Of a stretch of 64,000 nt of DNA, positions 54,241-64,000 are shown piece after piece. The first letter of the stretch is position 1. The number at the start of each line of letters is the position of its first letter. The stretch covers positions 57,081 to 121,080 of the forward strand of contig VXBM01000273.1 of NCBI GenBank assembly GCA_013400155.1. The letters run 5' to 3'. Under the pieces are notes generated by a model that was given only the letters and a program-made list of their open reading frames with translations, was not told the DNA's origin and ran no database searches. The translations under genes were made by a program, and so were the position numbers. This stretch comes from Helopsaltes ochotensis. Taxonomy: Eukaryota; Chordata; Aves; Passeriformes; Locustellidae.

Positions 54241-55199
54241 ATCTAAAATAGCTTTAAAATATATCTAAATTCAATGAGGCAAATTTACAGTACATTAAAA
54301 GAAAATGGAATAAAGTTAATTGGTCCAACTTCAACTGAATTTTGTTGTTCCTGGCCGTGGGGAATGCCTTCTGGATTTCTGAGGTAAAACAACAACCCTC
54401 CTCAGATAGGTAGGGAGCCCCCAGCAAACATTTCCTTGAAGTACCATTTTGCACAACCCTGTAACAAGGCTCTCAGTCGAACTTTGGCAAGCATTCATCA
54501 CGCTCTGTGCCAGGAACCAGAGGGTGTAACAGGTTCTCATCATCCCCAATAGAAGCTGGGCTTCCTCTTTCTAACAGAACTACTTGAGGAACGAAAATAA
54601 ATCCATTGAAATTATGCTTCAGGAATTAAACAATTACATGACTCCAGCCGATTCCAACTAAACACGCAAAATATTTTTTGACTCCGTGATTGTTACATAT
54701 GTACTATTTATACCTAACTGCATTCCTTGGAATTTGATAGTTTCTTTGTATGGGAAGAATTAATTCACTTTAGCTCTAAGCTATCAAGAACTGAATACCA
54801 CAAGAGAAAATACTTGACATCTCCTAATCCCTAAGAGGAGTTATAGTAGAAAGTATTGGATCAACTTCATTCCTAAAGGGTCAATACCACTTACAACACA
54901 GAAAAATGCTACAGCCTAATCAATGTTTGAAGCCCCTTATGTAATTAATGATTTCAAGTACAGCTTTTTTTGTTTTTTTTTTCTTGTTAGTTTTTATGGA
55001 CTTTGCTAAAATTGTTTTCTGTGTTTTGCATTTAAATTATATTTTTAATCACAATTTTCCTAACTTCAACTTCTTTGAACTGAATCTTTCTTAACAGCAA
55101 CATCTGTATTTTATAAACAGAAATCTGACCACCCATTGCAAATAGAAAGTGCATTGAAGAGCCTGTTCAAATCCAGGCTAAAAAAAAAGAGAAAATTAG
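54241..55199. other. AT-rich non-coding DNA, no gene seen
   Basis: No gene, repeat family or RNA gene recognised. Confidence 0.6.
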
Positions 55200-55565
55200 A
55201 CATAAACAGAAAATAGAGCTAGAAGGAGCCTTGAGAGGTCACCTCATCCATTCCCTCTGCCCCAAGGCAGAATCAGTTATACCTTAAACATTTCTGACAG
55301 ATGTTTGTCTAACCTGTTTTTTAAACGTTCTGTGACAGAGAACTCATATACTCGCCAAAAAATGTATCCTAATTCTTAACCCTCCTTTAGTAGGAAATAA
55401 TTTTTGTTTTGTTCTCTGCCTTTGCTTTTTTCCTATATTATCTAATTTAAATCTTCATTTTTATAATTTAAGCTTATTGTTTCCTGTCCTGTCCACCACG
55501 GATATGAGGCAGAGATAATTCCCTTGCTTTGTGCGCAGTTTTGCCTGTTTGAAAAGTGTTAAACA
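55200..55565 (-). mobile_element. Old CR1 LINE 3' fragment, minus strand
   Basis: On the plus strand the region shows the complement of an old CR1 3' end: AGAAGGAGCCTTGAGAGGTC (55221-55240) with CACCTCATCCA, then CCCCAAGGCAGAATCAG (about 55260-55276), then GATGTTTGTCTAACCTG (55300-55316), a diverged central part, then AATTTAAGCTTATTG followed by TTTCCTGTCCTGTCC (about 55467-55496), and a weaker match ending in CCTGTTTGAAAAGTGTTAAA (to about 55565). Order and spacing agree with the consensus I recall. The same 3' blocks appear in the copy at 7590-8100. The copy is 5'-truncated and non-coding. Confidence 0.85.
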
Positions 55566-58454
55566 AGAGGAGGAGTTAAGAATACTAAAAATAGCCTCCA
55601 ACATAGTAAGTGACCAGTAGGGGAAAAATGGATACAAATGTGGAACGCATTGGAAGGGAGCCCAAACAGGCGAGCAAGCCATAATGATCTGATAATTTGG
55701 CTAGACAGAAGGGAACTTGGATAAAAATTGCACATATGTGGCTCATATTGAATACCCACAAAAGATATGCATGATTGCTGGCATACTGCATCACAAGCTA
55801 TTTCGTTTAGCAGTAATTAGCTGTAAACATTGGTGCAAAACTTGAAGGGACGAGGTTTGTCCTGGAATTTCTTTTAGAATGTTTCAGTGTTTAGGGGAGA
55901 AAAATGTTCCTCCATTTCTAAGAATTATGGAAACACAAAACAAGTAAACCTAAAAATGTATGAGCTTGAGGCAAAAGGTGGAAATTTAAGTGCCTCTAAA
56001 TTCTGAAGAAAGGTAGGTCGGTGAGTTGAAATTCAGTCAAATAATACCTTCAGAGAAACAGTACTAAAAATAAAATGCTGTTCTGCAAAGCTTGATTTGA
56101 TTGCTTCCTAAGGACAATAAATAATAATAAAAAATTCAGAAAATTGCTCACAAACCAATACCTTCTCCAATAGCAGAAGAACAAATGCACATTAGAAACC
56201 CCAAAGTACGACAGATACAAGAAAGTTTCAGAGACTTTTCAAAACTGTACTGCAAGTGTCAGATTCAAAATTACATTTACCACACTGTAAATACCTAGAA
56301 ATTGGGCTCAATTGGACTTCAAGAAACTTACATTTTTGGACAGAACCACAGTATGTAAAGCCCAAGAGATAACTTCAGACAGTAGAAATGGAAACTATGA
56401 AAAACAGCAAAAGTTATTTTGTGCTACTGCAGATAAATTAGCAGGAAACTGTGCAAATAAAACTCAGCACATCCTTAAAGGTGATTTTTTTGACAAGGTT
56501 GTTTTATCATCTTAAAAAATGAAAATACCCCCCTCTGCCATGAATTCTTTGTAAAAACACTTTCTTAATTGCTTTCTTTACTGATAATTTTTCTACATTT
56601 TATTGTTGGCAATTAAAAGCACGTTCTGTCTTCTTGCAAGGTGAATAAAAATTAAATATTCATTTAAATAATCTCCATGCTTATGTTCAATAATCCAAAT
56701 CTAAAATATTATTAATGTGTTAAATTATTAAACATAAATTACAAGGCTAAAGCTTTCAACTTGCAGAAGTCCCCAGGGTAAGTAATGGCACTGTCTGTTA
56801 ATTCATTTTTACAAACACATTCTGAAACTGTGGTGACTGCATGTATACACACGCAAAGTCTTTATATGAGAAAGGACCTTGAGCAATCACCCATTTAAAA
56901 TTTGTTTTTTCTTTTCTTGGACCTAAATTTCTTTCAATAATGATAAATTCCTATCAAGAACCTTCCCTCGCCACAACAGAATGGTGTTTGATGTTTTTAA
57001 TCTTCATTGCATTCTCTTTATTCTCCACTAGTTCCATATGAGAGGATTTAGAATAAGAATTTGGATGGATCCAGCCAGCAGTATCCTGTGGTTCCTGTGT
57101 ACAGGATCCAGCTGAGTCTTCTGGAAAGGAAAAGAGGCCTCACTGCTTCCCTGTGTGTCTCTACAGAAGGCTGTGCAGAGACCTTGATTATTCTGCCTTC
57201 CTGTAGATACAATGAATTTTCATTGAAAATGTGTTACTTTTCGGGTGCACGTGGGGAAGGAAGTTCATGCTTCAGTGTGTCACATTAGCATCTTCCCTGT
57301 AAGAGAGCTGGCCAGATGCTAGGGAAACATATGTATTATATATTTTAATTTGCAGCAAACAGAGCTCTCAGAGTCCTGGATGTGTTTAATTTAACTGATT
57401 TAACCAATCATAAAGTCTAAAGACCAAATATGGAATCAGTCACTATGAGAAGCAAATACAACAAATAAAATATTAATTTGACTAATTCTGGTGTGCATTT
57501 TCCTCTTCAGTCTGCACGGTAATAGGATTTACAAATACATATCAAGGCAAGAACAAACATAAAAATATTGATTTATGTGATGCTACTGAGCACAAAAACA
57601 CTACAGTGAGTATAAAATACAGAGAGAGATAAAAGAGCTATTACAATAAGCAAACTGATAGCAGAGGACAAGCAGGAAAAACACTGCTTTTCCGTCATGC
57701 CTTAATGGGATGATTGCAGTCACTAGCTTTTCCAAATACTGATTTTCACTTCCTATAAGCCTTGGGGATATTCATCAAAAAATGTTTCCAGTAATTAAAA
57801 CTATGTGAAGAATTAGAACATTGACAGTATTGAGCAGCAATGAAAACAAAACTCTAAGGTGGATTCACGAGTGTTCACAAGCTGAAATATGAACTTGAGC
57901 AAGCAGTCAGCTCCTTGGCAATGTCTCAACACATGCTACCTCGACGAATCGTTGCATTTGAATATGTGGATGTATTTCTCTTAAGCAAATGATCAAAAAG
58001 ATTCCTGCTTAATTTATGATTTGAATATATTTTTCCATACAATATTCAAGTTTCAAGATATATCCTGGTAAAATTCTTGTATCCACACACACTAAATGAT
58101 ATAAAGGACAGAGCTAAATATGAAAAATAATGCTCATGGTATTAAAATAGCAAAATGGGGGAAACACCACATAACCAAACCCACTCTGTTCATAAAATTC
58201 AGACTTCACCAGCACTAAGAAACAAATTCATCCCTTATCATCTACTCACGCTCCTTTCTTTTCCTGCATCATCCATGTAAACATGCCTGTGAAGGGGAAA
58301 AAAAAAAAAAGTTAAAACACTCTGTCTGGTGTACCTGGGTCAAGCTATTACAACTTTTATTGTGTGAGCTCTAGTATCAATGACTGTTTTCTATTTCCAT
58401 TTCCTTTTCCCTAGATTCCCTTCTCTGATTTGTCTTGACCTGCATTGTTTTGCT
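55566..58454. other. AT-rich non-coding DNA, no gene seen
   Basis: No supportable gene. A run of 13 A lies at 58298-58310. A small CpG cluster (three within about 57942-57952) is isolated. Nothing else recognised. Confidence 0.6.
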
Positions 58455-58560
58455 GGCTTCTCCGAGGGCACCCGGGAGGCCGCGCTCCGAGGTGTTTCAT
58501 TCTGCAGAGCCGAGCGCCGGGCAGCCCTGCCGCCCACAGCAACCCGCAAACAGGTTCTGA
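58455..58560. promoter_or_regulatory. Compact CpG-dense patch
   Basis: Ten CpGs lie within about 85 bases (58463-58546), including CCGCGC and GAGCGCCGGG, in otherwise AT-rich DNA. This is the highest local CpG density in the window but far shorter than a standard CpG island. A forward frame of 130 codons (58380-58772) crosses it, but the translation has no recognisable domain and starts and ends in AT-rich sequence. Possible identities are a small promoter or first exon of a non-coding transcript, an enhancer core or a recently inserted GC-rich fragment. Confidence 0.35.
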
Positions 58561-61500
58561 CAGGAAGGGACTTACAAGAGAAGAGGGGAAAGCTGGTACT
58601 GCTGCAGCATTTCCTAGGCATAGTATGCTATCTGCCTTTTGAAATAGTCCTAGGTTTTGCGTGCAGGAGTAATATAATAAAAAAATATAATTTTTCTGAG
58701 CATCCTGTTGGCCAGATCCTTCTCAAAATGCAGCTGATCTCCCTGGAAAACCCAGAGCAGAGAAGTGCTTGAAGAACAACTGGGGTGAAGTAGGGAGTGG
58801 AAAGAGGAGGGCATTGTGTGCTCAGTCTTGCCCTTGTCAAGCACAGGGGTCTCTGGAAGAGGTGCTCCTATTTAAAGGGGGTTATTCAATAGTCAGTCCT
58901 GCAAAGGCTGGTGTTTGGTCCTTTTTAGCCCTTACTGGCAAGTCACACTTGTTTGGATCTGGGTCCAGCTAGTTGCTGAGTGTTCTGGATTTTAGGCAAG
59001 ACTCTAGGTGATGGTCGTCTGTCATCTGTCATTTTTGCTGGCCTGTCTTGAGGCTGTGGGTGAGGGTGTTAGGGGATGTCTTCAGGCAGAACAGAGACAA
59101 CTGACAAATTAGAGGAGTTTGAAAAGAGTGGAAATTAGTCTTGTAGATTAAGTGGACAGTAAGTTCCCAAGAGGGATCATGATTGCATGCTTTCTTGATC
59201 CTCCTTATTTTTGCACATGGGGCGTCCAGGCCACGATGCTCAAAATATTTAAGGTTTAAGTCCCAGGGTGTCAGGAAGCCTTGTCACAGCTGCAGAGCTA
59301 CCTACAAGAAGTCTTAGGCTGTACCTTCCAGATGTTAGCAAACTGGGGTGCACAGCCAAGATAAGATCAGAGAACTCTCTAATGAAGCTATCCCTCCCAA
59401 AGGGCAAGCATACAAAGGTCTTTAACCTTTGCTGTTCTGTTACGTATGGCACCTCTACCTTTGCAGGTGACTAGAGAAAAAGTACACACTGCCAAATCAA
59501 TAACTGAGAGAGAAAAAAAGGGGAAAGCAGTCGGTAATGGCAGCTACCAAAAGTAGGAAGCTGCTAAGGCTGTCCATACCTCATTCACAAGCTTATTGTA
59601 GATCAGAATTTCAGCAGCTTTGCTGAGCAGTTTGTGCTTCATGCCAACTAAATGACACAGACTCTAGATTTCCGGCTCTTCACAAGATTAATGGGCTTTA
59701 AACTTGAGGTGAAACATGTTTTAGCAGGGTGCTTATGTCAAAAAGTACCCTGTAACTTTTATTTTGAGCAGTATTAATCCTACAGGCTGTTATGTGCTCA
59801 CTCCTTCATCCCTGTAATGAAGATAACCTGCCTCTCTTTTGGCACTTGGATTAGATCTTTCTGGTGTTTATAAAAGATAACAGAGGTCTCTTTAGGACCC
59901 TCTGGACAACTCAGCAACATTGACAATAGTTTCTCTTTATTTCAGTGCTCTTAGAAGCTTATGGTTTGGGGTCAGCTGAGGCAAATTGGCAGAGACTAAC
60001 CAGTTCTCAGTTGGCATAATTTCTACCTTGGCAACATTTGTTTTTAAAAAAGGCTAAAAACAAAGAATCTCCTATATTTACTTAAATTGCTTTAGATTCT
60101 TCTTATTGTGATTGAAAATGACTGACAATCTGGAGGGACAAGCTGCCCTGACTTAAACATTCCTCTTTAATACAATGCTCCTAGAAATATACTTGTTATG
60201 AATCTGTTCTCATAAATTGCACTTACTAATTTATGTGCTGATGTGTTTTGTAGCCTGGAAGTCATGACTGCTTCAGCACTATTGTGTGATGAACAGGAAA
60301 TAAATGCTTTGCTTTATGCTGATGGATTCTGAGAGTTGGAGCCGGACAGATTTAAATCAATTTGTGATAATGACATTGTATACCAACACATGATCTGGAC
60401 TGCGCATAAATATAGAAGAGAAACAATTAAGGACCAGCTGGGGATACAGACACAAAGAATTCTAAAGTAGTAGGCTTTTAAGCCATCAAAACTGCAGGAT
60501 TAGTGGGTTAGGGATTAATATGAATTCTTGTGGGTTATATACAAACTCTCGGGATCAATTTCTATTTCAAATAGTTTACATCCTTTCTAAAAATATATAA
60601 AATAATACTCTAAACTTCACACATGTGTATACTGATGAGGGCACAAGGGAGCCTTCCTTCTTCAGGTAAAAGCTAGTGACAACCTAAGAAGGTTCTGAGC
60701 CGGTATTTTCACACTGAACTTCAAAACAAGGCAGAAACGGGATTCAGAAAGCAACCAGCACTGAGCTCAGTCTCTGTGCTAAATCACAAACTAGCTAAGC
60801 AAACAGTAAGAGAAGACAACTGCACCCAAGAGAAGACAAGTTCTTTGTGCCTCGATGTTTCTGTGTCTTTCGTGTGAGGTTTCATAAAGTTTGGCAACTT
60901 TACTATAGAAAATAAGTTTATAATATTAAAAAGATGAAAAAAAAATGAATACTACTGGTCATTCTGAGGAATTGGAAGTTCCTTATTTGGGATCTTGTAT
61001 ATTGTCTGCCCTGCAGCTCCAGGGACCCAGGCCTTAGAAATCTGTTTAACAGATGGTCAGGTTTGTCGGGAAATGTATTCTGTGGTGTCTCCAGATAATA
61101 TTCCAGTCGGCAGAAGATTTTTCTTGCCTGTATCATATGTGCTTGCTCCTTCAGGGGATCATAAAACTAGTTGAGGACAATCTAATCCTACTCAGAGATA
61201 GTCAGCCTGTCATCTGTAGGCCCCCATCTCCTCTGGGGGCAGTGGTAGGAAGGGGAGTTTCTAGAGCTGCACTTGTGGCTGGGCACATCAGATTTTTGAG
61301 GATCTTGGGTGCAAGACAAACAGCACTAGGTCTAAATTGTTGGCTGCAGCACAATCTTTGCTTTTTAGTAATTTCCTGTTCCGGGGGGGATTATATGTGC
61401 ACTCTTGTGGCATACCTGAAGCGTACCTGAATGCCCTAGGTGAATATACTCTCCTGGAGGCATGGAAAGACAGAAACAATTTTGTGATTTCTGGAGCTGA

Positions 61501-62392
61501 TGCACTTCCTTTTCTGCAAATGGAGAAATTGTTCTTTGTTTCCTGGTCAGGTGAAACCCATTTATAGGCAGGGTCCCCATGGGAATGGCATCCAGTCTGA
61601 ATCAAGGTTGCCATTCTCTAGTACCCTTTTAGCTTTTCTTTTTTCCTTCTGCACCCGTTGCAGGCTTCTCACTTTAATTCTGGGCTGTGAAATCTAGCCA
61701 TCACATGCTTAGTAATTACTGTGGGTGAATATTTATTACTAGGTGCACACTGTTTCATATTCCAAGATTTCTGGCAGTTTTTCAACATAGAATTGGAAAA
61801 TAATTTTTTAAAATTTTAAGTATACTTGTCTGCTCTATAATCAGCAACTAAATTAGGCCCAATTAATCTGGGCCAGAAACTGATCCCCAGCATTCCTCTA
61901 CAAGCTTGAGGCAGGTTTCTGGATTACACAAAATTATATTCTGTGTTTAAATGAACACAGAATCTGGCCCTTCATGCTCTATCAAACATGCAATTAACAA
62001 CATATTCTCTACCTACTTACATATATTTACATTCTAGGATATCAGCAGAAAATGCCTTCAATGGATACATTCTGGCTGATTCCTAAAAGCATGCAGTAGT
62101 ATAAAATATTTATTTTAGAGAGTGAGATGCTTAATTGTACTCAGACACCTCTGGAATCCACTCTCATTCATTTCTATACGAAAAGCAAACAGACAAAAGT
62201 CTGGCTGACAGCTTGCCAACACGCTAATTAACTTTCAGCTGCAGCATTCCCAGTCAGCCTTCGCTCACAAACCTACACACCCTGCCAGGAAACACAACAA
62301 AATTCAACTTCAAAATACAGAACTGGGCAGAATGTAGAGAGTGGATTCACAGGAAATGAAAATGTTCAGCATGCAAACATAAGTTATACCTT
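58561..62392. other. Non-coding DNA, no gene seen
   Basis: Frames reach 125 codons (61053-61430, forward) and 108 codons (61288-61614, minus), overlapping each other on opposite strands and lacking family resemblance. No repeats recognised. Confidence 0.55.
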
Positions 62393-62715
62393 TTTATTAT
62401 TTATTTAGGGTAGACCTGCATGTGATTCACTGATGGCTCAATAGCCCAAATTTTATTATTATCCCTCTTTAATTCAGGAAATTCGAAGATCTGTACTGCA
62501 TCCGTGTAGATAAGTCTCTTTATTGTTTTGCTGCAGCATATATTTCCAAATGTGTGTTTTTTGCAGGGGAATACAGTACAGGTGGGAACCTTCAGTTTCC
62601 AGCTTTTTAGAGACAAAACCTCATGGTTGAGAAACTCTTGCAGATCCTCTTCACTTTCTAGTGCTTGCTCAAGTGACATTGATGTTTGGTCTGTCTTTAA
62701 TATTTTGCAGGCTGT
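62393..62715 (-). other. Possible 3'-terminal coding exon (unproven)
   Basis: On the minus strand the frame is open from 62715 down to the TAA stop at 62403-62401, about 104 codons. After Met at 62679 it reads MSLEQALESEEDLQEFLNHEV, an acidic, helix-like start, then a Lys/Cys-containing middle and an end in NHMQVYPK. Two AATAAA hexamers (minus, at 62405-62400 and 62398-62393) overlap and follow the stop, as can happen in a compact last exon. An AG just after the upstream in-frame stop (at 62713-62712) could serve as an acceptor, though its polypyrimidine tract is poor. I recognise no protein family. In AT-rich DNA frames and AATAAA of this kind also arise by chance. Confidence 0.2.
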
Positions 62716-62826
62716 TCAAACTTTCCTCTAGTGTAAGACACAAAATGTGTGCTTATGGGAAAAAAAGAAGGTTCTTAATGTAAATACAAATTTAATTCCT
62801 ATTCCTTTGTCTTTAACCAAAATTAG

Positions 62827-62916
62827 CCCCCTCCCACCCCCACATCTGTTCTGCTTCTGGTGTCTTCCCCCCTCCCATCTGCTCCCACTCTCTCTTCCCT
62901 CCTCCCCCATCTGCTT
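62827..62916. repeat. Polypyrimidine-rich tract
   Basis: About 90 bases dominated by C and T on the plus strand, with CCCCCTCCCACCCCC-like blocks and CTCTCTCTTCCCTCC. A low-complexity tract able in principle to form triplex DNA. No gene is nearby to make it a clear splice-acceptor tract. Confidence 0.85.
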
Positions 62917-63149
62917 GAACATCACTAACCCTCCAGGGATCCCTTTTCCTCTTTTTGACTCCCTGCCTATCTCCCAGCTGGGCTTGCCTCCGCTATCTGA
63001 AAGCAAAATGATAAAAACAAGTGTTTAAGATGGAGAAAGCAACACACATACTATTGTTAGTGAACTTCTGCAAATTCCCCTCCTTGTGCTCCACAGAGAA
63101 AACAGAAAACGCCTCCTTGACTTCTGAAGCACAATAATATCGCACCACA

Positions 63150-63640
63150 TCAGAGTGTTCTCAGAGGGCTCTGGCCCTTTTAATGGATGCAGTTGAGCCA
63201 TTGATTAGACAAGGACCCCAAATGTTTTGCTTGCAGTGGGAAGCTTTATTCTTTTGCCTCATTACCATGTCCATCGTGAATAGCGCCAAATAACAAAAGC
63301 AGCTCTTAGGTACTGGGTCAGACTCTGTTTTCAGTTCCCATCGCTTCTGGGAGCTGCAAGCACGTCTGAACCGGCTTTGATGGCTGCAGGTCCGGGCGAT
63401 GATGAAACTGCAGTTGACATCCGGTTGCAAAGGTCTGTGAAAACACCGTGTTTTCCACACCAGCCATTTTACATGGGTCCTTTGATTGCCCTGCGGTTTC
63501 GCTGCCTTGAAAGCGGCACATCAGAGCAGAGCGTGGTTCTCCATCACAGAACTAATTTTCAATGATTTTGCTGTTATTGTCTTTCACTAGACACAGTGTG
63601 ATCCCTGTGCCCACACCTCAATTTATCATCGCTAGCTAAG
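63150..63640. promoter_or_regulatory. Candidate conserved regulatory element
   Basis: About a dozen CpGs are retained between 63275 and 63635. The block holds two CTTTGAT motifs of the TCF/LEF type (63375-63381 and 63480-63486) and an AACAAAAG SOX-like site (63292-63299). Composition is balanced and the sequence is complex, unlike the flanks. A minus frame of 99 codons (63161-63460) overlaps it, but I see no domain. The enhancer call is inference from motif clustering. Confidence 0.3.
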
Positions 63641-63825
63641 GGAAGTTTGGCAAAACACTGTGGTACTTTTCAGGTATTCTTCCATGGAGCACATTTAGGT
63701 GATAAAATTTCAGGAAGCATGTTTTTGGTGTTATGTAGCTTAAAGCAATATTTTATTTTGACCATACTTTCCATGGATGTACAAATTTACTGTAAGACTT
63801 AGGAACCTTCGGTGAGGAGTCACAG

Positions 63826-63853
63826 TTCTGCAATACAGTACTGTATTGCAGAA
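63826..63853. repeat. Perfect 28-bp palindrome
   Basis: The half-site TTCTGCAATACAGT (63826-63839) is followed immediately by its exact reverse complement (63840-63853), with no spacer and no mismatch. The next outward pair (G 63825, A 63854) does not match, so the dyad ends sharply. It could extrude as a cruciform or form a foldback. Alternatively it arose by a templated repair event in which one 14-base arm was copied from the other. Confidence 0.97.
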
Positions 63854-64000
63854 ATCAGCCTCAAATTGCTTTGCCTGGAGACCTGTCAGTTTTATTTAAA
63901 ATTAAAACAAAAAAAAAATGTCCTGTTAGGGGTGTCCAGCTCAACAGTTACTGCCTTTCCTCCAAACCTAAAGTTAGTTCAGTGGAAATATTTTTCAAAA

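Noticed and set aside
58380..58772. Forward 130-codon frame as a gene across the CpG patch
   Set aside because: The frame runs from AT-rich through CpG-dense to AT-rich DNA without a domain. A CpG patch keeps frames open by lacking AT-rich stops.
61053..61614. Opposed frames of 125 (plus) and 108 (minus) codons
   Set aside because: They overlap on opposite strands and neither has a recognisable domain.
1..64000. Bacterial or phage operons, CRISPR array, tRNA or rRNA genes
   Set aside because: No regularly spaced repeats, no cloverleaf with intact A and B boxes noticed, no dense coding. Composition and CR1 elements point to a vertebrate nuclear genome.

Overview
The window reads as vertebrate nuclear DNA, most probably from a bird. 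It is AT-rich, CpG is depleted almost everywhere, and no reading frame exceeds about 134 codons. There are no operons, Shine-Dalgarno sites or phage-like gene packing. The most informative repeat is a CR1 LINE 3' end at 26071-26240 with the tail typical of avian CR1. Two older CR1 remnants lie on the minus strand (7590-8100 and 55200-55565), and a degenerate LINE endonuclease fragment lies at 3335-3690. A low density of old, truncated CR1 copies with no visible Alu/B1/L1 fits a bird better than a mammal. I cannot name the species or chromosome.

I find no protein-coding gene I can support, no rRNA, no tRNA and no CRISPR array. The sequence is best described as a gene desert or the inside of a very large intron. 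The one frame I would test as a real exon is on the minus strand at 62404-62715: about 100 codons, ending in a stop that overlaps a polyadenylation hexamer. The evidence is weak.

Layout: 1-9.1 kb is plain AT-rich DNA with two LINE remnants. 9.1-14.4 kb holds GC-rich patches, a 16-bp-stem hairpin (12860-12904) and a short duplication (13318-13377). 14.4-26 kb is plain, with one possible regulatory patch near 16.4 kb. 26-31.6 kb has the CR1 tail, a doubtful LTR-like TATA/AATAAA pair and a T/G-rich tract. 31.6-49 kb is plain apart from a C-rich stretch at 38.1 kb. 49-64 kb is the richest part. It has four compact islands where CpG is retained (49.2, 54.0, 58.5 and 63.4 kb), a 180-bp T/G tract ending in 40 consecutive T, an old CR1, a polypyrimidine tract and a perfect 28-bp palindrome at 63826-63853.

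There are no interacting genes to describe. If the window has a function it is probably regulatory, and the CpG-retaining islands are the places to look. I saw no evidence of a new biological system. The most statistically striking object is the 28-bp palindrome.
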